Origin: UBA5109 sp964606735
GTDB lineage: Bacteria; Pseudomonadota; Gammaproteobacteria; Pseudomonadales; Pseudohongiellaceae
Direction: 5' to 3'
DNA: 64,000 nt
Assembly: GCA_964606735.1 (NCBI GenBank)
Contig: CAZSHI010000003.1
Span: 75,753 to 139,752, forward strand
Shown here: positions 17,107 through 26,144 of the stretch, one piece after another
Position numbering within the stretch: position 1 is the first letter of the stretch
How the letters are laid out: each line of letters begins with the position of its first letter
Position numbers and translations under genes: made by a program
The notes under the pieces: model-generated
What the model was told of the DNA's origin: nothing
The model's input: the letters and a program-made list of their open reading frames with translations, nothing else
Databases searched by the model: none

Positions 17107-18384
17107 ATGAAACTGGAAATGATCTGTACCGGTGAAGAGGTTCTTGCCGGACAAATAGTCGATACCAATGCTGCCTGGTTTGCCGACACCATGATGAATC
17201 ATGGTATTGAGCTGCAACGCAGGGTCACTGTTGGTGACCGCATGCAGGACCTGGTCGACATCTTCACGGAATGCAGCCAACGGGCAGACCTGATTCTGGT
17301 CAATGGTGGCCTGGGCCCCACCTCTGATGATCTATCAGCTGAAGCTGCCGCACTGGCTCTGGGTGAAGAACTGCATGAAGATATCCAGTGGCGAGAGCAT
17401 CTGGAAGACTGGTACCGTGAGCAGGGTCGTGAGTTTCCGAAAAGCAATCTTAAACAGTGCCTGCTGCCTACCTCGGCAGTTCGTGTTGATAACCCCAAAG
17501 GCACGGCTCCTGGTTTTCGTATCAAGCTCAATCAGGCCTGGCTGTTTTTTACACCAGGGGTGCCGGTTGAATTCAAAAGCATGGTGGAAGAACAGTTCAT
17601 TCCTTTTCTGCAACAGGAATTCACCAGCGCTCAATCCACCCGTTTACACAAACTGCTGACGCTGGGGCATGGGGAATCCGTACTCGCCGATAAACTGACA
17701 GCTCTCACCATTCCACCGAATATTACTCTGGGTTATCGACCATCGCCGCCCCATGTGGAAATCAAGGTTTTTGCCCGTGGAGAACAAGCCATCGGGCAAC
17801 TGGACGGTTTTGTCCATGAGATTAAAACGTTATTGGGCAGCGCCATAGTGACAGAGAACTGCCCCTCGATTGCTCAGTGTGTGCATGAACTTCTGTTGCA
17901 AAGTAACAAGACTCTCAGCATAGCGGAATCCTGTACCGGCGGTATGCTGAGTTCACAACTGGTGGAATTTGCCGGCTCTTCCAAGTACCTGCAACAATCA
18001 CTGGTCACCTATTCCAACCAAAGCAAGCAGCAGATACTGGGTATCCCGGAAGCAAGTCTGGCTGAACACGGCGCCGTTTCCCTGGAAACTGTCATCGCCA
18101 TGGCAGAAAGTGTACGGTCGCTGGCCAATAGCGATTATGGCCTGGCCACCAGCGGTATCGCCGGGCCGGATGGAGGTAGCGAAGAGAAACCGGTCGGCAC
18201 CATCTGCCTTGCAGTCGCAGACAGAAAGGGCTGTCGAGCACAAATGATTCATCTGCCCAATCGTTCACGCACACTGGTTCGGGTATTGAGTTGTGCAGTG
18301 GCTCTGGACATGCTCAGACGCACCATTTTGAATCAGGAATCTATTGTTTCCTATTCCTCTATTCCTGCCTCTAAAATAATCTAA
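17107..18384 (+). CDS. cinA: CinA: nicotinamide-nucleotide amidase / competence-damage protein
   Basis: A 425-residue, two-domain CinA of the usual length. The N-terminal MoCF-like domain (to about 165) has CTGEEVLAGQIVDTNA and NGGLGPTSDD, associated with ADP-ribose pyrophosphatase activity in the family. The C-terminal domain (from about 265) has SIAESCTGGMLSS and SGIAGPDGGSEEKPVGT, characteristic of NMN deamidase (PncC), which recycles nicotinamide mononucleotide to nicotinate mononucleotide for NAD synthesis. It starts at ATG 17107. recA is not adjacent. Cytoplasmic. Confidence 0.92.
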   Translation: MKLEMICTGEEVLAGQIVDTNAAWFADTMMNHGIELQRRVTVGDRMQDLVDIFTECSQRADLILVNGGLGPTSDDLSAEAAALALGEELHEDIQWREHLEDWYREQGREFPKSNLKQCLLPTSAVRVDNPKGTAPGFRIKLNQAWLFFTPGVPVEFKSMVEEQFIPFLQQEFTSAQSTRLHKLLTLGHGESVLADKLTALTIPPNITLGYRPSPPHVEIKVFARGEQAIGQLDGFVHEIKTLLGSAIVTENCPSIAQCVHELLLQSNKTLSIAESCTGGMLSSQLVEFAGSSKYLQQSLVTYSNQSKQQILGIPEASLAEHGAVSLETVIAMAESVRSLANSDYGLATSGIAGPDGGSEEKPVGTICLAVADRKGCRAQMIHLPNRSRTLVRVLSCAVALDMLRRTILNQESIVSYSSIPASKII

Positions 18385-18475
18385 TGTGTTGTTGATAACG
18401 GTAATCAACCATTAAATCCTTGCTGCCCCTGTGCCACAGGGTCTCTAGGACAAATTTGCCAGAAGCTACTGCGTA

Positions 18476-18982
18476 CTAAGCGGAATCCCCCTGGGATGCA
18501 GACTCACTTTCCTCCATCACGATGGACAAGCCTCGCCGCAGATACTGCGTGGAAATACTGATTTCCGCCAGAAAACTGAGCAGGCCAATTGCCAGCAAGA
18601 TCATGGCCCAGATAAACAAAAGCCCGACGGTGAGGGCAATATCCAGACGGATGTACTCTCCAATGAAGATGGCAATAATTACAAAACAGACGCTCAAGGC
18701 AGAAGTGGCACAGAGCCAGATGGCCCAGTTTATCAATCGGACCCGACGCCAGAGGCTTCTGGATTCACTTTCAAGTCGGGGACGAACTGACAGGTACCTG
18801 CTTTGTCCCATCTGGATTTCCAGTACGCGTGCCCGATCGACAATGCGACCCAGCCTCGCAGACAGGACATTGAGAAAACCGGCAATGCCCGCCAGCAGGA
18901 ATACCGGCGCGACAGCTATCTGGATGGTGGCGGCGATTCCGATGACACTGCTTAATGGTTCCATGATGCTTGAATCCTGCAC
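18476..18982 (-). CDS. DUF2721 membrane protein
   Basis: A 168-residue protein with three hydrophobic segments (about 15-40, 82-105, 115-140) and the DUF2721 hallmarks APVFLLAGIAGFLNVLSARLGRIVDR near the N-terminus. The function of the family is unknown; members are small inner-membrane proteins with a conserved loop of Arg residues. A second Met (residue 7) could be the true start. It is convergent with cinA, and a short GC-rich dyad CCCTGT-GCC-ACAGGG in the gap may end transcription. Confidence 0.78.
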   Translation of the reverse strand: MQDSSIMEPLSSVIGIAATIQIAVAPVFLLAGIAGFLNVLSARLGRIVDRARVLEIQMGQSRYLSVRPRLESESRSLWRRVRLINWAIWLCATSALSVCFVIIAIFIGEYIRLDIALTVGLLFIWAMILLAIGLLSFLAEISISTQYLRRGLSIVMEESESASQGDSA

Positions 18983-19035
18983 ATTGCCAAGCTCAAATCT
19001 GCTAGACTGGCCTGAGGTTTACTGGTGACTCTTTT

Positions 19036-19725
19036 ATGACTGATTTTAACTTTCCTTCGCGCTGGCCTCCACAGAATCCCGATCGATTACAGCTGTATTC
19101 CCTGAACACACCCAATGGGCAAAAAGTCAGTTTGTGCCTGGAGGAAATGGGCCTGGCGTACGACGCCCATCTTGTTCATATCGGCAAAGGTGATCAGCAT
19201 GATCCCGAGTACCTGCTGATCAATCCCAATGGCAAAATTCCCAGCCTGGTCGACCCAAACGGTCCGGATGGAAAACCCATTGCCCTGATGGAAAGCATTG
19301 TCATCCTGATTTACCTGGCTGAACTGAGCGGCACATTGCTCCCGAAAGAGACCAGACAACGCTTTGAGCACCTGCAATGGCTGACATTCCAGGCGGCGCA
19401 CATTGGCCCCATGTTTGGCCAGTTTGGACACTTTTATGTCTATGCCAAAGACAAGACCAGTGACAGCTATTCACTGGATCGCTATACCCAGGAAACCAGG
19501 CGACTTCTGCAGGTGCTGGAAGACCGCCTGCAACACCGGGAATTTATCATGGGCGACTACAGCATCGTGGATATCGCCATCATGCCCTGGGTGGCATGCC
19601 TCTCGGGTTATTACCAGGCCAGTGAACAGCTGGGTATGGGTGATTTTGAACGGGTACTGACCTGGCAGGAAAACATTTGCAGCCGAAAAGCCTGGCAGAC
19701 AGGCAAGGATGTCTGCGCACCCTGA
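19036..19725 (+). CDS. Glutathione S-transferase, Nu-class (YghU/YfcG-like)
   Basis: A 229-residue GST. The N-terminal thioredoxin-fold domain has YSLNTPNGQKVSLCLEEM and INPNGKIPSL, typical of Nu-class enzymes, which use a Thr/Asn pair rather than Tyr and act as disulfide-bond reductases with two bound glutathiones. LMESIVILIYLAE corresponds to the GSH-binding ES motif. The N-terminal tail before the domain (about 18 residues) is a YghU-like trait. It is isolated between divergent DUF2721 and a convergent multicopper oxidase, so no operon partner is evident. Cytoplasmic; start ATG 19036. Confidence 0.86.
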   Translation: MTDFNFPSRWPPQNPDRLQLYSLNTPNGQKVSLCLEEMGLAYDAHLVHIGKGDQHDPEYLLINPNGKIPSLVDPNGPDGKPIALMESIVILIYLAELSGTLLPKETRQRFEHLQWLTFQAAHIGPMFGQFGHFYVYAKDKTSDSYSLDRYTQETRRLLQVLEDRLQHREFIMGDYSIVDIAIMPWVACLSGYYQASEQLGMGDFERVLTWQENICSRKAWQTGKDVCAP

Positions 19726-19757
19726 GCTTTACTCTCAGAACGGCTCAGGACAAGGCG

Positions 19758-21227
19758 TTAATCCATTCCCATTGGAATCGACAGATCCGGCACCGGTCCG
19801 GTGAAACCCTCGGGACCAACCCAGAGCTGCCCCATCATGCCAACCCGGGCATGATCCAGAATGTGGCAATGGTACATCCACATACCAGGACGTCCTTCAA
19901 AGTACACGGCAATTTTCACCGTTCCTCCATCAGGTACATCGACGGTATCTTTCCACTCGGGCACCCGGTTTTCATCCAGCACCTGGAAGAAATAGCCATG
20001 CAGGTGGAAAGGATGGTTGAAACCTGAATTGTTAATCAGGGTCCAGACGTGCGTTTCACCTACGCGCGCCACCAACGGCTCCATATTCCAGTAAGGAATG
20101 CCGTTAAAGCCCATGATCACGTTACGGATGCCATCGCCCATCCCAATAGTCATTTCCAGTTCTTTTTCAATGACCTCACCACTGAGATCAATCGGCTCAA
20201 TCGTCCGCAGGTTTTCTGGAATTGCCATCGGTTCAACTGCTGGCAGATCAACTGTCTCGACATACATCAGGTCTTCCGGTCGGCGCTCGGTACCAAAACC
20301 ACGATTGACACTGCCCAGCCGCATGAGGGCTGTACCCGGATCATTGATCGGAGTAAACACGAAGTCGCCACGCTCAGCCGGCGTCAGGATAAATCGCGGC
20401 GCGCTTTCCGAGCGACCGGCCAGACCGTTATCGCCACCAATACGCGTCATGATATGCCCCCGCAGACCGATCGGCACATAACGGGTTCGCGAAGCATTGA
20501 TGATGCGCCAGCGCTGTTGTTTGCCCTTGCGCACCTTGAGTGTCGGCATGACCTTGCCATTGACCAGGATGGTGGTGCCTTCACGACCAAAGAGATCACC
20601 AAAATCACCGCCATTATTGGGCGGTAAAAAGACACCTGCTTCATCGAGGCTCATGTCGGAGATAACCATGATCAGATCATCGCCAAATTCCTCCGGATCA
20701 TTGGGGTCTTCAACAACGATGGGGCCATACATGCCCCAACCCACCTGGGCTGCAGAATTCACATGCGGGTGATACCAATAAGTACCGGCATCATCGACGA
20801 CGAATTCATAGCGGAATTCTCCATCGACAGGAACCGGCGGCTGGGTCACACCGGGCACCCCGTCCATCTGGTTCGGCACACGCAAACCGTGCCAGTGAAT
20901 GGTGGTCGACTCCGGCAGGGAATTTTTGAAATGCACGATAACGGTGTCGCCGACCTTGGCCTTGATCAGGGGCCCAGGCAGGGTGCCCCCATAGGTCCAT
21001 ACCGGGGTGATAATGCCATCCAGTACTTCAATATTGGCAATCTGTGCCTCAAGTTCAATTTCCAGGATATTCGGATCAGGGTTCAAGTCTTCCGGAATGG
21101 TCAGAGCCAGTTCATCGGCCCAGCCTTCCGGCTGTTCCACATCCATGGCCGTCAAGGTAGTTTGCGCCTGTATCTGCAAGACTGGCAGGAACGCCAGCAA
21201 TGCTAAATTTTTAACCCATGTATTCAT
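19758..21227 (-). CDS. Secreted multicopper oxidase (laccase-like)
   Basis: A 489-residue protein with a Sec signal peptide (to about residue 22, IQAQ). All four copper motifs are visible: HWHG (111-114), HPH (153-155), HPFHLHG (405-411) and HCHILDH (453-459), which with the downstream Met supply the type 1 and trinuclear sites. Three cupredoxin domains are expected. Such enzymes oxidise phenols, Cu(I) or other metals and reduce O2 to water in the periplasm. There is no Met-rich insert like that of CueO, so cuprous oxidase activity is less likely. No copper pump or regulator is adjacent; the AraC-GyrI gene is divergent. Confidence 0.9.
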   Translation of the reverse strand: MNTWVKNLALLAFLPVLQIQAQTTLTAMDVEQPEGWADELALTIPEDLNPDPNILEIELEAQIANIEVLDGIITPVWTYGGTLPGPLIKAKVGDTVIVHFKNSLPESTTIHWHGLRVPNQMDGVPGVTQPPVPVDGEFRYEFVVDDAGTYWYHPHVNSAAQVGWGMYGPIVVEDPNDPEEFGDDLIMVISDMSLDEAGVFLPPNNGGDFGDLFGREGTTILVNGKVMPTLKVRKGKQQRWRIINASRTRYVPIGLRGHIMTRIGGDNGLAGRSESAPRFILTPAERGDFVFTPINDPGTALMRLGSVNRGFGTERRPEDLMYVETVDLPAVEPMAIPENLRTIEPIDLSGEVIEKELEMTIGMGDGIRNVIMGFNGIPYWNMEPLVARVGETHVWTLINNSGFNHPFHLHGYFFQVLDENRVPEWKDTVDVPDGGTVKIAVYFEGRPGMWMYHCHILDHARVGMMGQLWVGPEGFTGPVPDLSIPMGMD

Positions 21228-21384
21228 GTCACTCCCTCTGTTTATGGCCTCAGGCTATCATAAAATGTATTTCAAATACATGATTAATCCCCAGCCTGTA
21301 TCCTACCCTGCCGCTTTTAACCCTACCTTGAGATACAGCAAGAATTGTCAGGTAATTCGGCAACGATAATGGCAAGATAATCCC

Positions 21385-22260
21385 ATGACTGATTCTAACA
21401 AGCCAAAGCCCGGTCAAGCCAGATACGCACAGCGCATGCAGGCTGTGCTGGATTTTATCGACAGCCACCTTGAACAGGGTCTGAATCTTGCTGTCGTGGC
21501 TGCCCGGGCGCATTTCTCACCCTTCCATTTTCACCGCCAGTTCCGCACTTTCACCGGTATGCCGCTCATGCGACTTATCCAACTTTTGCGTCTGAAACAG
21601 GCCTCTAGGCAACTGGCCTTATCCCCTGAAAAAAGTATTGCTGAAGTTGCGCTTGATTGGGGTTTTGATAGCCCTGAATCCTTCAGCCGCAGCTTTAAAA
21701 ACCACTTAAAGGTGAGCCCCAGCGCCTTCCGAAAGGAGCCAGACTGGCAACACTGGAAACAACTGTTTAGCCTTCCCACCCTGACATGGAGTAAGCCTAT
21801 GGACGTGAAAATTGTCGATTTTCCGGAAACCAGGATTGCTGCACTGGAGCATCATGGCCCCGAGCACCAGATATACACCAGTGTAAAAAAATTTATTGAA
21901 TGGCGTCAGGCTAATGGCATCAGCCCTGAAAAAGGGGCAAGCTTTGGCCTGCATTACAGCGATCCGGCCAGCACCCTGCCGGAAGACTATCATCAGGATA
22001 TTGCGGTTTCAGTTGAAGTACCCATAGCAGAAAATCCGCAGGGTGTTGTCAACAAAGTGATCCCAGCCGGCCGCTGTGCCATGCTGCGGCATTTTGGCTC
22101 CAGGGAACATATTCCCGCTGGCGACTATTTGTACCGCGAATGGCTACCCCAAAGTGGGGAGGAACTGCGCGATTTTCCCTTTTTCTTTCATTACGTCAAT
22201 GTGGGCCCTGATCTTAAAGATTCTGAAATGATCACTGACTTATATTTGCCTATCAAATAA
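21385..22260 (+). CDS. AraC-type regulator with GyrI-like ligand domain
   Basis: A 291-residue transcription factor. Residues 10-110 form an AraC HTH pair (LNLAVVAARAHFSPFHFHRQF and VALDWGFDSPESFSRSFK). From about 135 on it is a GyrI/SbmC-like effector-binding domain that typically binds small hydrophobic or cationic ligands (Rob/SoxS-related family). The order HTH then GyrI matches Rob and related proteins. The target is unknown; likely candidates are the divergent multicopper oxidase or the next gene. Start at ATG 21385. Confidence 0.88.
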   Translation: MTDSNKPKPGQARYAQRMQAVLDFIDSHLEQGLNLAVVAARAHFSPFHFHRQFRTFTGMPLMRLIQLLRLKQASRQLALSPEKSIAEVALDWGFDSPESFSRSFKNHLKVSPSAFRKEPDWQHWKQLFSLPTLTWSKPMDVKIVDFPETRIAALEHHGPEHQIYTSVKKFIEWRQANGISPEKGASFGLHYSDPASTLPEDYHQDIAVSVEVPIAENPQGVVNKVIPAGRCAMLRHFGSREHIPAGDYLYREWLPQSGEELRDFPFFFHYVNVGPDLKDSEMITDLYLPIK

Positions 22261-22319
22261 ACTTAAGGCTGAAATACCTGTTTTAGTCGAAATAGCCTGT
22301 CAAACAAGCCGGACCTTTT

Positions 22320-22802
22320 ATGAACGCAAGTGAGGTTGAAATTGTTGAATTCCCGGAAACCCGGGTGGCAGCTCTACGCCATTTCGGCCCCAGATACCGG
22401 CTACATGAAACCCTGCAACGCTTTATCGAATGGCGTATCGAAAACAGTATCGGCCCCAAACAGGGCCGCACCTTTGCCCTGCACTATACCGACCCGCAGA
22501 AAAAAAATGACCCGAATTTTTGTATGGACATCAGTGTTTCAGTGCCGGAGCCGGTCAAGGAAAACCACTGGGGCGTGCGCACCATGACCCTGCCAGCCGG
22601 CTTGTGTGCAAAAATCTCACACAAAGGGCAACGCGATGACATTCCCGAAGCCACTTATCTGGCGAAGGACTGGTTACCCGACAGCGGGTACCTGCTTCGC
22701 ACGAATTGCCCGTTTATCTTCCATTACCTCAATATCGGGCCCCTGGAAGCTGGTCAGCCACTGCTGACTGACCTTTACCTGCCTATCAGGAAACCCGACT
22801 AA
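22320..22802 (+). CDS. Stand-alone GyrI-like effector-binding protein
   Basis: A 160-residue protein consisting only of a GyrI-like domain. It is clearly related to the C-terminal half of the preceding AraC regulator: both share EFPETR.AAL, IEWR..N.I.P..G, a middle MDISVSV/QDIAVSV segment, and end TDLYLPI. The pattern points to tandem duplication of the effector domain with loss of the HTH. Stand-alone GyrI proteins can inhibit DNA gyrase or bind and hydrolyse drugs; which applies here is unknown. The gap of 59 bases suggests co-transcription. It is convergent with the methyltransferase gene. Confidence 0.82.
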   Translation: MNASEVEIVEFPETRVAALRHFGPRYRLHETLQRFIEWRIENSIGPKQGRTFALHYTDPQKKNDPNFCMDISVSVPEPVKENHWGVRTMTLPAGLCAKISHKGQRDDIPEATYLAKDWLPDSGYLLRTNCPFIFHYLNIGPLEAGQPLLTDLYLPIRKPD

Positions 22803-22819
22803 AGAAAGGCCTATTCCAA

Positions 22820-24082
22820 TCACACTCTGATTGTGGGCGTTTCGCGAAAACCAGGTTTGGCCATTAAAAACTGTGCCGTGTGAATCACCCGCTCACGGAA
22901 ACCGCCTTCACAAAAACACAGGTAGTACTCCCACATGCGGATGAAGTTATCGTCAGCACCAAGTTGCCTGACTTTTTCCAGTTGCGTCATAAAGCGCTGA
23001 CGCCAGTGCATTAGCGTCGTGGCATAATCCCGAGTGATGTCTTCCAGGCCAATTAATTGCATATCAGTATCTTCAGAAAGATGCTGGGCAATAATGGCAT
23101 TACTTGGAAGTTGTCCTCCCGGAAAGATATAGCGTTTTATGAAATCAATGGAATTAACCGAAGACTGATAGCGCTGATCACTGATGGTAATCGCCTGTAT
23201 CAGCATCAAGCCGTCATTTTTCAGCAAGGCATTACACTTGCTGAAATACTGCTGGTAATAACGGCTACCAACAGCTTCGATCATCTCCACGGAAACAAGT
23301 TTGTCGTACTGGCCTTCAATTTCCCTGTAGTCTTTCAGCAATAAAGTGACTCTATCTGAAAGACCTTCACGCTCTACCCATGCACGGGCATATTCATACT
23401 GTTCCTGTGAAAGGGTTGTCGTCGTCACCCGGCAGCCATGGTTTTTGGCTGCATAAATGGCCAGGCCTCCCCAACCAGTACCAATTTCCAGTAAATGATC
23501 ATCTTGCTCAAGTTGCAAGCGCTCACAGATATGTTGAAACTTCTGCAAGGAAGCCTGGTGAAGACTTTGACCCTCATCCTGAAAGATAGCGGCTGAATAG
23601 GCCATGGTTTCATCCAGAAACAGTTTGAAAAAGTCATTGCTGAGATCGTAATGCGCCGCAATATTTTTTCGAGCCTGCTTGAGCGTATTGTTTCTGGACC
23701 AGTGTAAAAACCAACCGATAGCGGAGCGCCACCAGCCCTGCATTCCGTTGATGTTATCAAGTTCCTGCATATTTCTGACAAACAGTTGAATCACATTCAG
23801 GAGCTGTGGCGAATACCAGTAGCCCAGCATATAGGCTTCTCCCGCTCCGATATCCCCATTTTTAAACATCAGGGAATAAGCCCTGGAGTCCCTAACGATT
23901 ACCCGGGCTACCATCGAATCTGCACGCGTGTCACCAAACACAGTTTCATGGCCATCTTCTTCGATGAGCAGGCGCCCATGTTTAATATTTTGCAGGCTCG
24001 CATGCACTGCCTGACGCGCCAAACCTGCCAACAAGGGCATTGACCCAGCCTGTTTTGCCGGTGCTAAAGCTGAAACTCTCAA
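22820..24082 (-). CDS. Cyclopropane-fatty-acid-synthase-like SAM methyltransferase
   Basis: A 420-residue enzyme of the CFA synthase family. It has the phospholipid-binding signature AHYDLSNDFFKLFLDETMAY (143-162) and the SAM motif LEIGTGWGG (198-206). It adds a methyl or methylene carbon to unsaturated acyl chains of membrane lipids. It is the last gene of a five-gene operon (NTF2-like, SDR, FAD oxidoreductase, DUF1365, this gene), the arrangement seen in the RpoE/ChrR-controlled loci that make methylated and furan fatty acids in alphaproteobacteria. The TTG start at 24082 overlaps the DUF1365 stop and has a strong AAGGAG seven bases upstream, better than the first internal ATG. Confidence 0.87.
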   Translation of the reverse strand: MRVSALAPAKQAGSMPLLAGLARQAVHASLQNIKHGRLLIEEDGHETVFGDTRADSMVARVIVRDSRAYSLMFKNGDIGAGEAYMLGYWYSPQLLNVIQLFVRNMQELDNINGMQGWWRSAIGWFLHWSRNNTLKQARKNIAAHYDLSNDFFKLFLDETMAYSAAIFQDEGQSLHQASLQKFQHICERLQLEQDDHLLEIGTGWGGLAIYAAKNHGCRVTTTTLSQEQYEYARAWVEREGLSDRVTLLLKDYREIEGQYDKLVSVEMIEAVGSRYYQQYFSKCNALLKNDGLMLIQAITISDQRYQSSVNSIDFIKRYIFPGGQLPSNAIIAQHLSEDTDMQLIGLEDITRDYATTLMHWRQRFMTQLEKVRQLGADDNFIRMWEYYLCFCEGGFRERVIHTAQFLMAKPGFRETPTIRV

Positions 24083-24867
24083 GGTTCTACTCCTTTTAAT
24101 TTATCAGGTGTTTTACGTTTGGATTTGGGATGGGGGAAGAAAGGGACTTTTTTCATCCACAACTTTAATGCCTGCCAGTAAATTGCTCCCACAACTTTCA
24201 GCGTCATCAGGGGATAACGCCATAAAATAGTCCGCATGGCATGAGCACTGGGTTCAAGATAGTGAAGATGAAGACCGGCAAAAAACTGCTTTTCCTCATC
24301 AATAAAGGATGAAAGGTATATCTTGAGTTGCTCGCCAGGCTTGTCGCAACTCCACTGATATCGCATATTCATGGGCATGAAAGGAGACACATGGTGTTGC
24401 TTGCTGAAACTTTTATTTAGCAGCTTGTCATCTGTTACCGGTATCACATAGGCATGCCGTTCTGACCAGGGTGTATTGGTCACCTCAGCCAAAATAAACT
24501 GCAACTGGTCTTCCTCGTCATAACAGTAATAACAGGATATGGGGTTATTGATATAACCGAAGTATCGGCAGTTGCACAGCAAACAGATTCTGCCTCGGGG
24601 TCGCTGCCCTGTTTGCGTTTCCACCGTTCTTCTTACCGCTTCGTCCAACTCCAGCTCAGGGTCACCGTGAAAATCACTGCGTTGAAAACTGGCAAGGTTA
24701 AAACGATTTACCGACCATAGCCCCGAACGTGCAAACAGGCTGTCAATTTCACTGAGATCAATGAACATCATGAAAACCCGATAGTGAAACTCATGTCGTA
24801 CGGGCTGTAATCGACAGTGAGTGACTATCCCCTCATAGATTGCACTGTGTTTGATCGAATCAGACAT
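24079..24867 (-). CDS. DUF1365 family protein (lipid-modification operon)
   Basis: A 262-residue protein of the DUF1365 family, with ATG at 24867 two bases after the stop of the FAD oxidoreductase gene. An upstream in-frame start would overlap that gene by 70 bases and is rejected. Conserved stretches are IYEGIVTHCRLQPVRHEFHYRVF near the start, NPISCYYCYDEE, and the basic C-terminus. The biochemical function of DUF1365 is not established, but the family almost always sits between an FAD-dependent oxidoreductase and a CFA-synthase-like enzyme. A C-terminal hydrophobic region (about 230-250) suggests membrane association. Confidence 0.87.
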   Translation of the reverse strand: MSDSIKHSAIYEGIVTHCRLQPVRHEFHYRVFMMFIDLSEIDSLFARSGLWSVNRFNLASFQRSDFHGDPELELDEAVRRTVETQTGQRPRGRICLLCNCRYFGYINNPISCYYCYDEEDQLQFILAEVTNTPWSERHAYVIPVTDDKLLNKSFSKQHHVSPFMPMNMRYQWSCDKPGEQLKIYLSSFIDEEKQFFAGLHLHYLEPSAHAMRTILWRYPLMTLKVVGAIYWQALKLWMKKVPFFPHPKSKRKTPDKLKGVEP

Positions 24868-24869
24868 CT

Positions 24870-26144
24870 TCAGGCCGCTCTGGAAACGTTTCGCATATCT
24901 TGCGAGTTGAGTTTCTCGGCAATTCGCTTTGCACTCCAAACGCCATCTTCATGAAAGCCATTTCGCCAATAGGCACCACAGAACCAGGTATTTCTTTTGC
25001 CATTGATCTGTTCCCAGCGCTGCTGCGCATTGATGCCTTTAGTGGTAAACACGGGGTGATCATAGTGATAAATGCCGATTATCTTGTCCGGATTAATCCG
25101 CGCGGTACTATTGAGGCTCACGCAGTAAGTCTGCTCGGAAACAATTCCCTGCAAAATGTTCATGTTATAGCTCAGGCGTGGTATTTCATTATCCTCACCC
25201 AATTGAACATTCCAGCTTGACCAGCAACGCCTGTTCTGTGGCAACAGGCTTGTATCGGTATGCAATACCACTTCATTTTTTGAATACGGAATCGCACTGA
25301 GTATTTCTGCTTCCAGTGGCCCGGGATCAGCCAGGCAAGCCAGCGCCTGATCACTGTGGCAGGCAAAAATGGCATGATCGAAAGTCTCTTCGCCAGAATC
25401 TGTCTTAAGAGTCACATAGGAACCAGTAATATTTCTATCGACCGATAAGACCGGTGTATTCAAACGGATATTATCCTTATATTTTTCTGTCAGGGGCTTG
25501 ATGTAGGCTTGAGAGCCGCCTTGTATAACCTTCCACTGTGGACGCTCACGAATATTCAACAACCCATGATTGCGGAAAAAGCGGACAAAAAACTCCAATG
25601 GCATTTTAAGCATGTCGCTTTGTCGACAGGACCAGATAGCCGCCCCCATTGGCACGATGTAGTAGTCAATAAAACGTTTAGAATAATTGAAGGCTTTCAA
25701 ATATGCACCCAGAGTCATTAAAGATACTGATTGAGAAGTCTGAATATCTTTTTCTACACCGCGGTTAAAACGCAGAATATCCCGCAGCATCCTCATATGG
25801 GCTGCGGACAATATATTTTTACGTTGAGCGAACAGAGTATTCAGATTTGTCCCGGCATATTCCAGGCCGCTAAGCGTGTCACTCACGCTAAAACTCATTT
25901 CTGTGTTCTGACTGGTCACCTTGAGTTCATTCAACAACTCTATAAAGTTAGGGTAGGTCCAGTCATTGAAGACGATAAAGCCTGTATCGACAGCCAGTTT
26001 CCTTCCCTTGTCCTCTAGGTTAATCGTGGCGGTATGACCACCGAGTCTGGGGCCTGCTTCAAACAGCGTGACCTGGTGTTTATTTGCCAGATAGTAGGCA
26101 GCAGCCATGCCCGATATGCCACTACCGATAATTGCAATTTTCAT
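24870..26144 (-). CDS. FAD-dependent oxidoreductase (amine-oxidase/desaturase-like)
   Basis: A 424-residue flavoprotein starting with the dinucleotide motif IAIIGSGISGMAAAYYL (GxGxxG at 7-12), followed by LGGHTATI and the GG motif region of the amine-oxidase superfamily. In the locus this family probably oxidises or desaturates an acyl chain next to the methyl branch, which would fit production of furan fatty acids. It overlaps the SDR gene by four bases (ATGA) and precedes DUF1365 by two. No signal peptide; cytoplasmic or peripheral membrane. Confidence 0.86.
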   Translation of the reverse strand: MKIAIIGSGISGMAAAYYLANKHQVTLFEAGPRLGGHTATINLEDKGRKLAVDTGFIVFNDWTYPNFIELLNELKVTSQNTEMSFSVSDTLSGLEYAGTNLNTLFAQRKNILSAAHMRMLRDILRFNRGVEKDIQTSQSVSLMTLGAYLKAFNYSKRFIDYYIVPMGAAIWSCRQSDMLKMPLEFFVRFFRNHGLLNIRERPQWKVIQGGSQAYIKPLTEKYKDNIRLNTPVLSVDRNITGSYVTLKTDSGEETFDHAIFACHSDQALACLADPGPLEAEILSAIPYSKNEVVLHTDTSLLPQNRRCWSSWNVQLGEDNEIPRLSYNMNILQGIVSEQTYCVSLNSTARINPDKIIGIYHYDHPVFTTKGINAQQRWEQINGKRNTWFCGAYWRNGFHEDGVWSAKRIAEKLNSQDMRNVSRAA

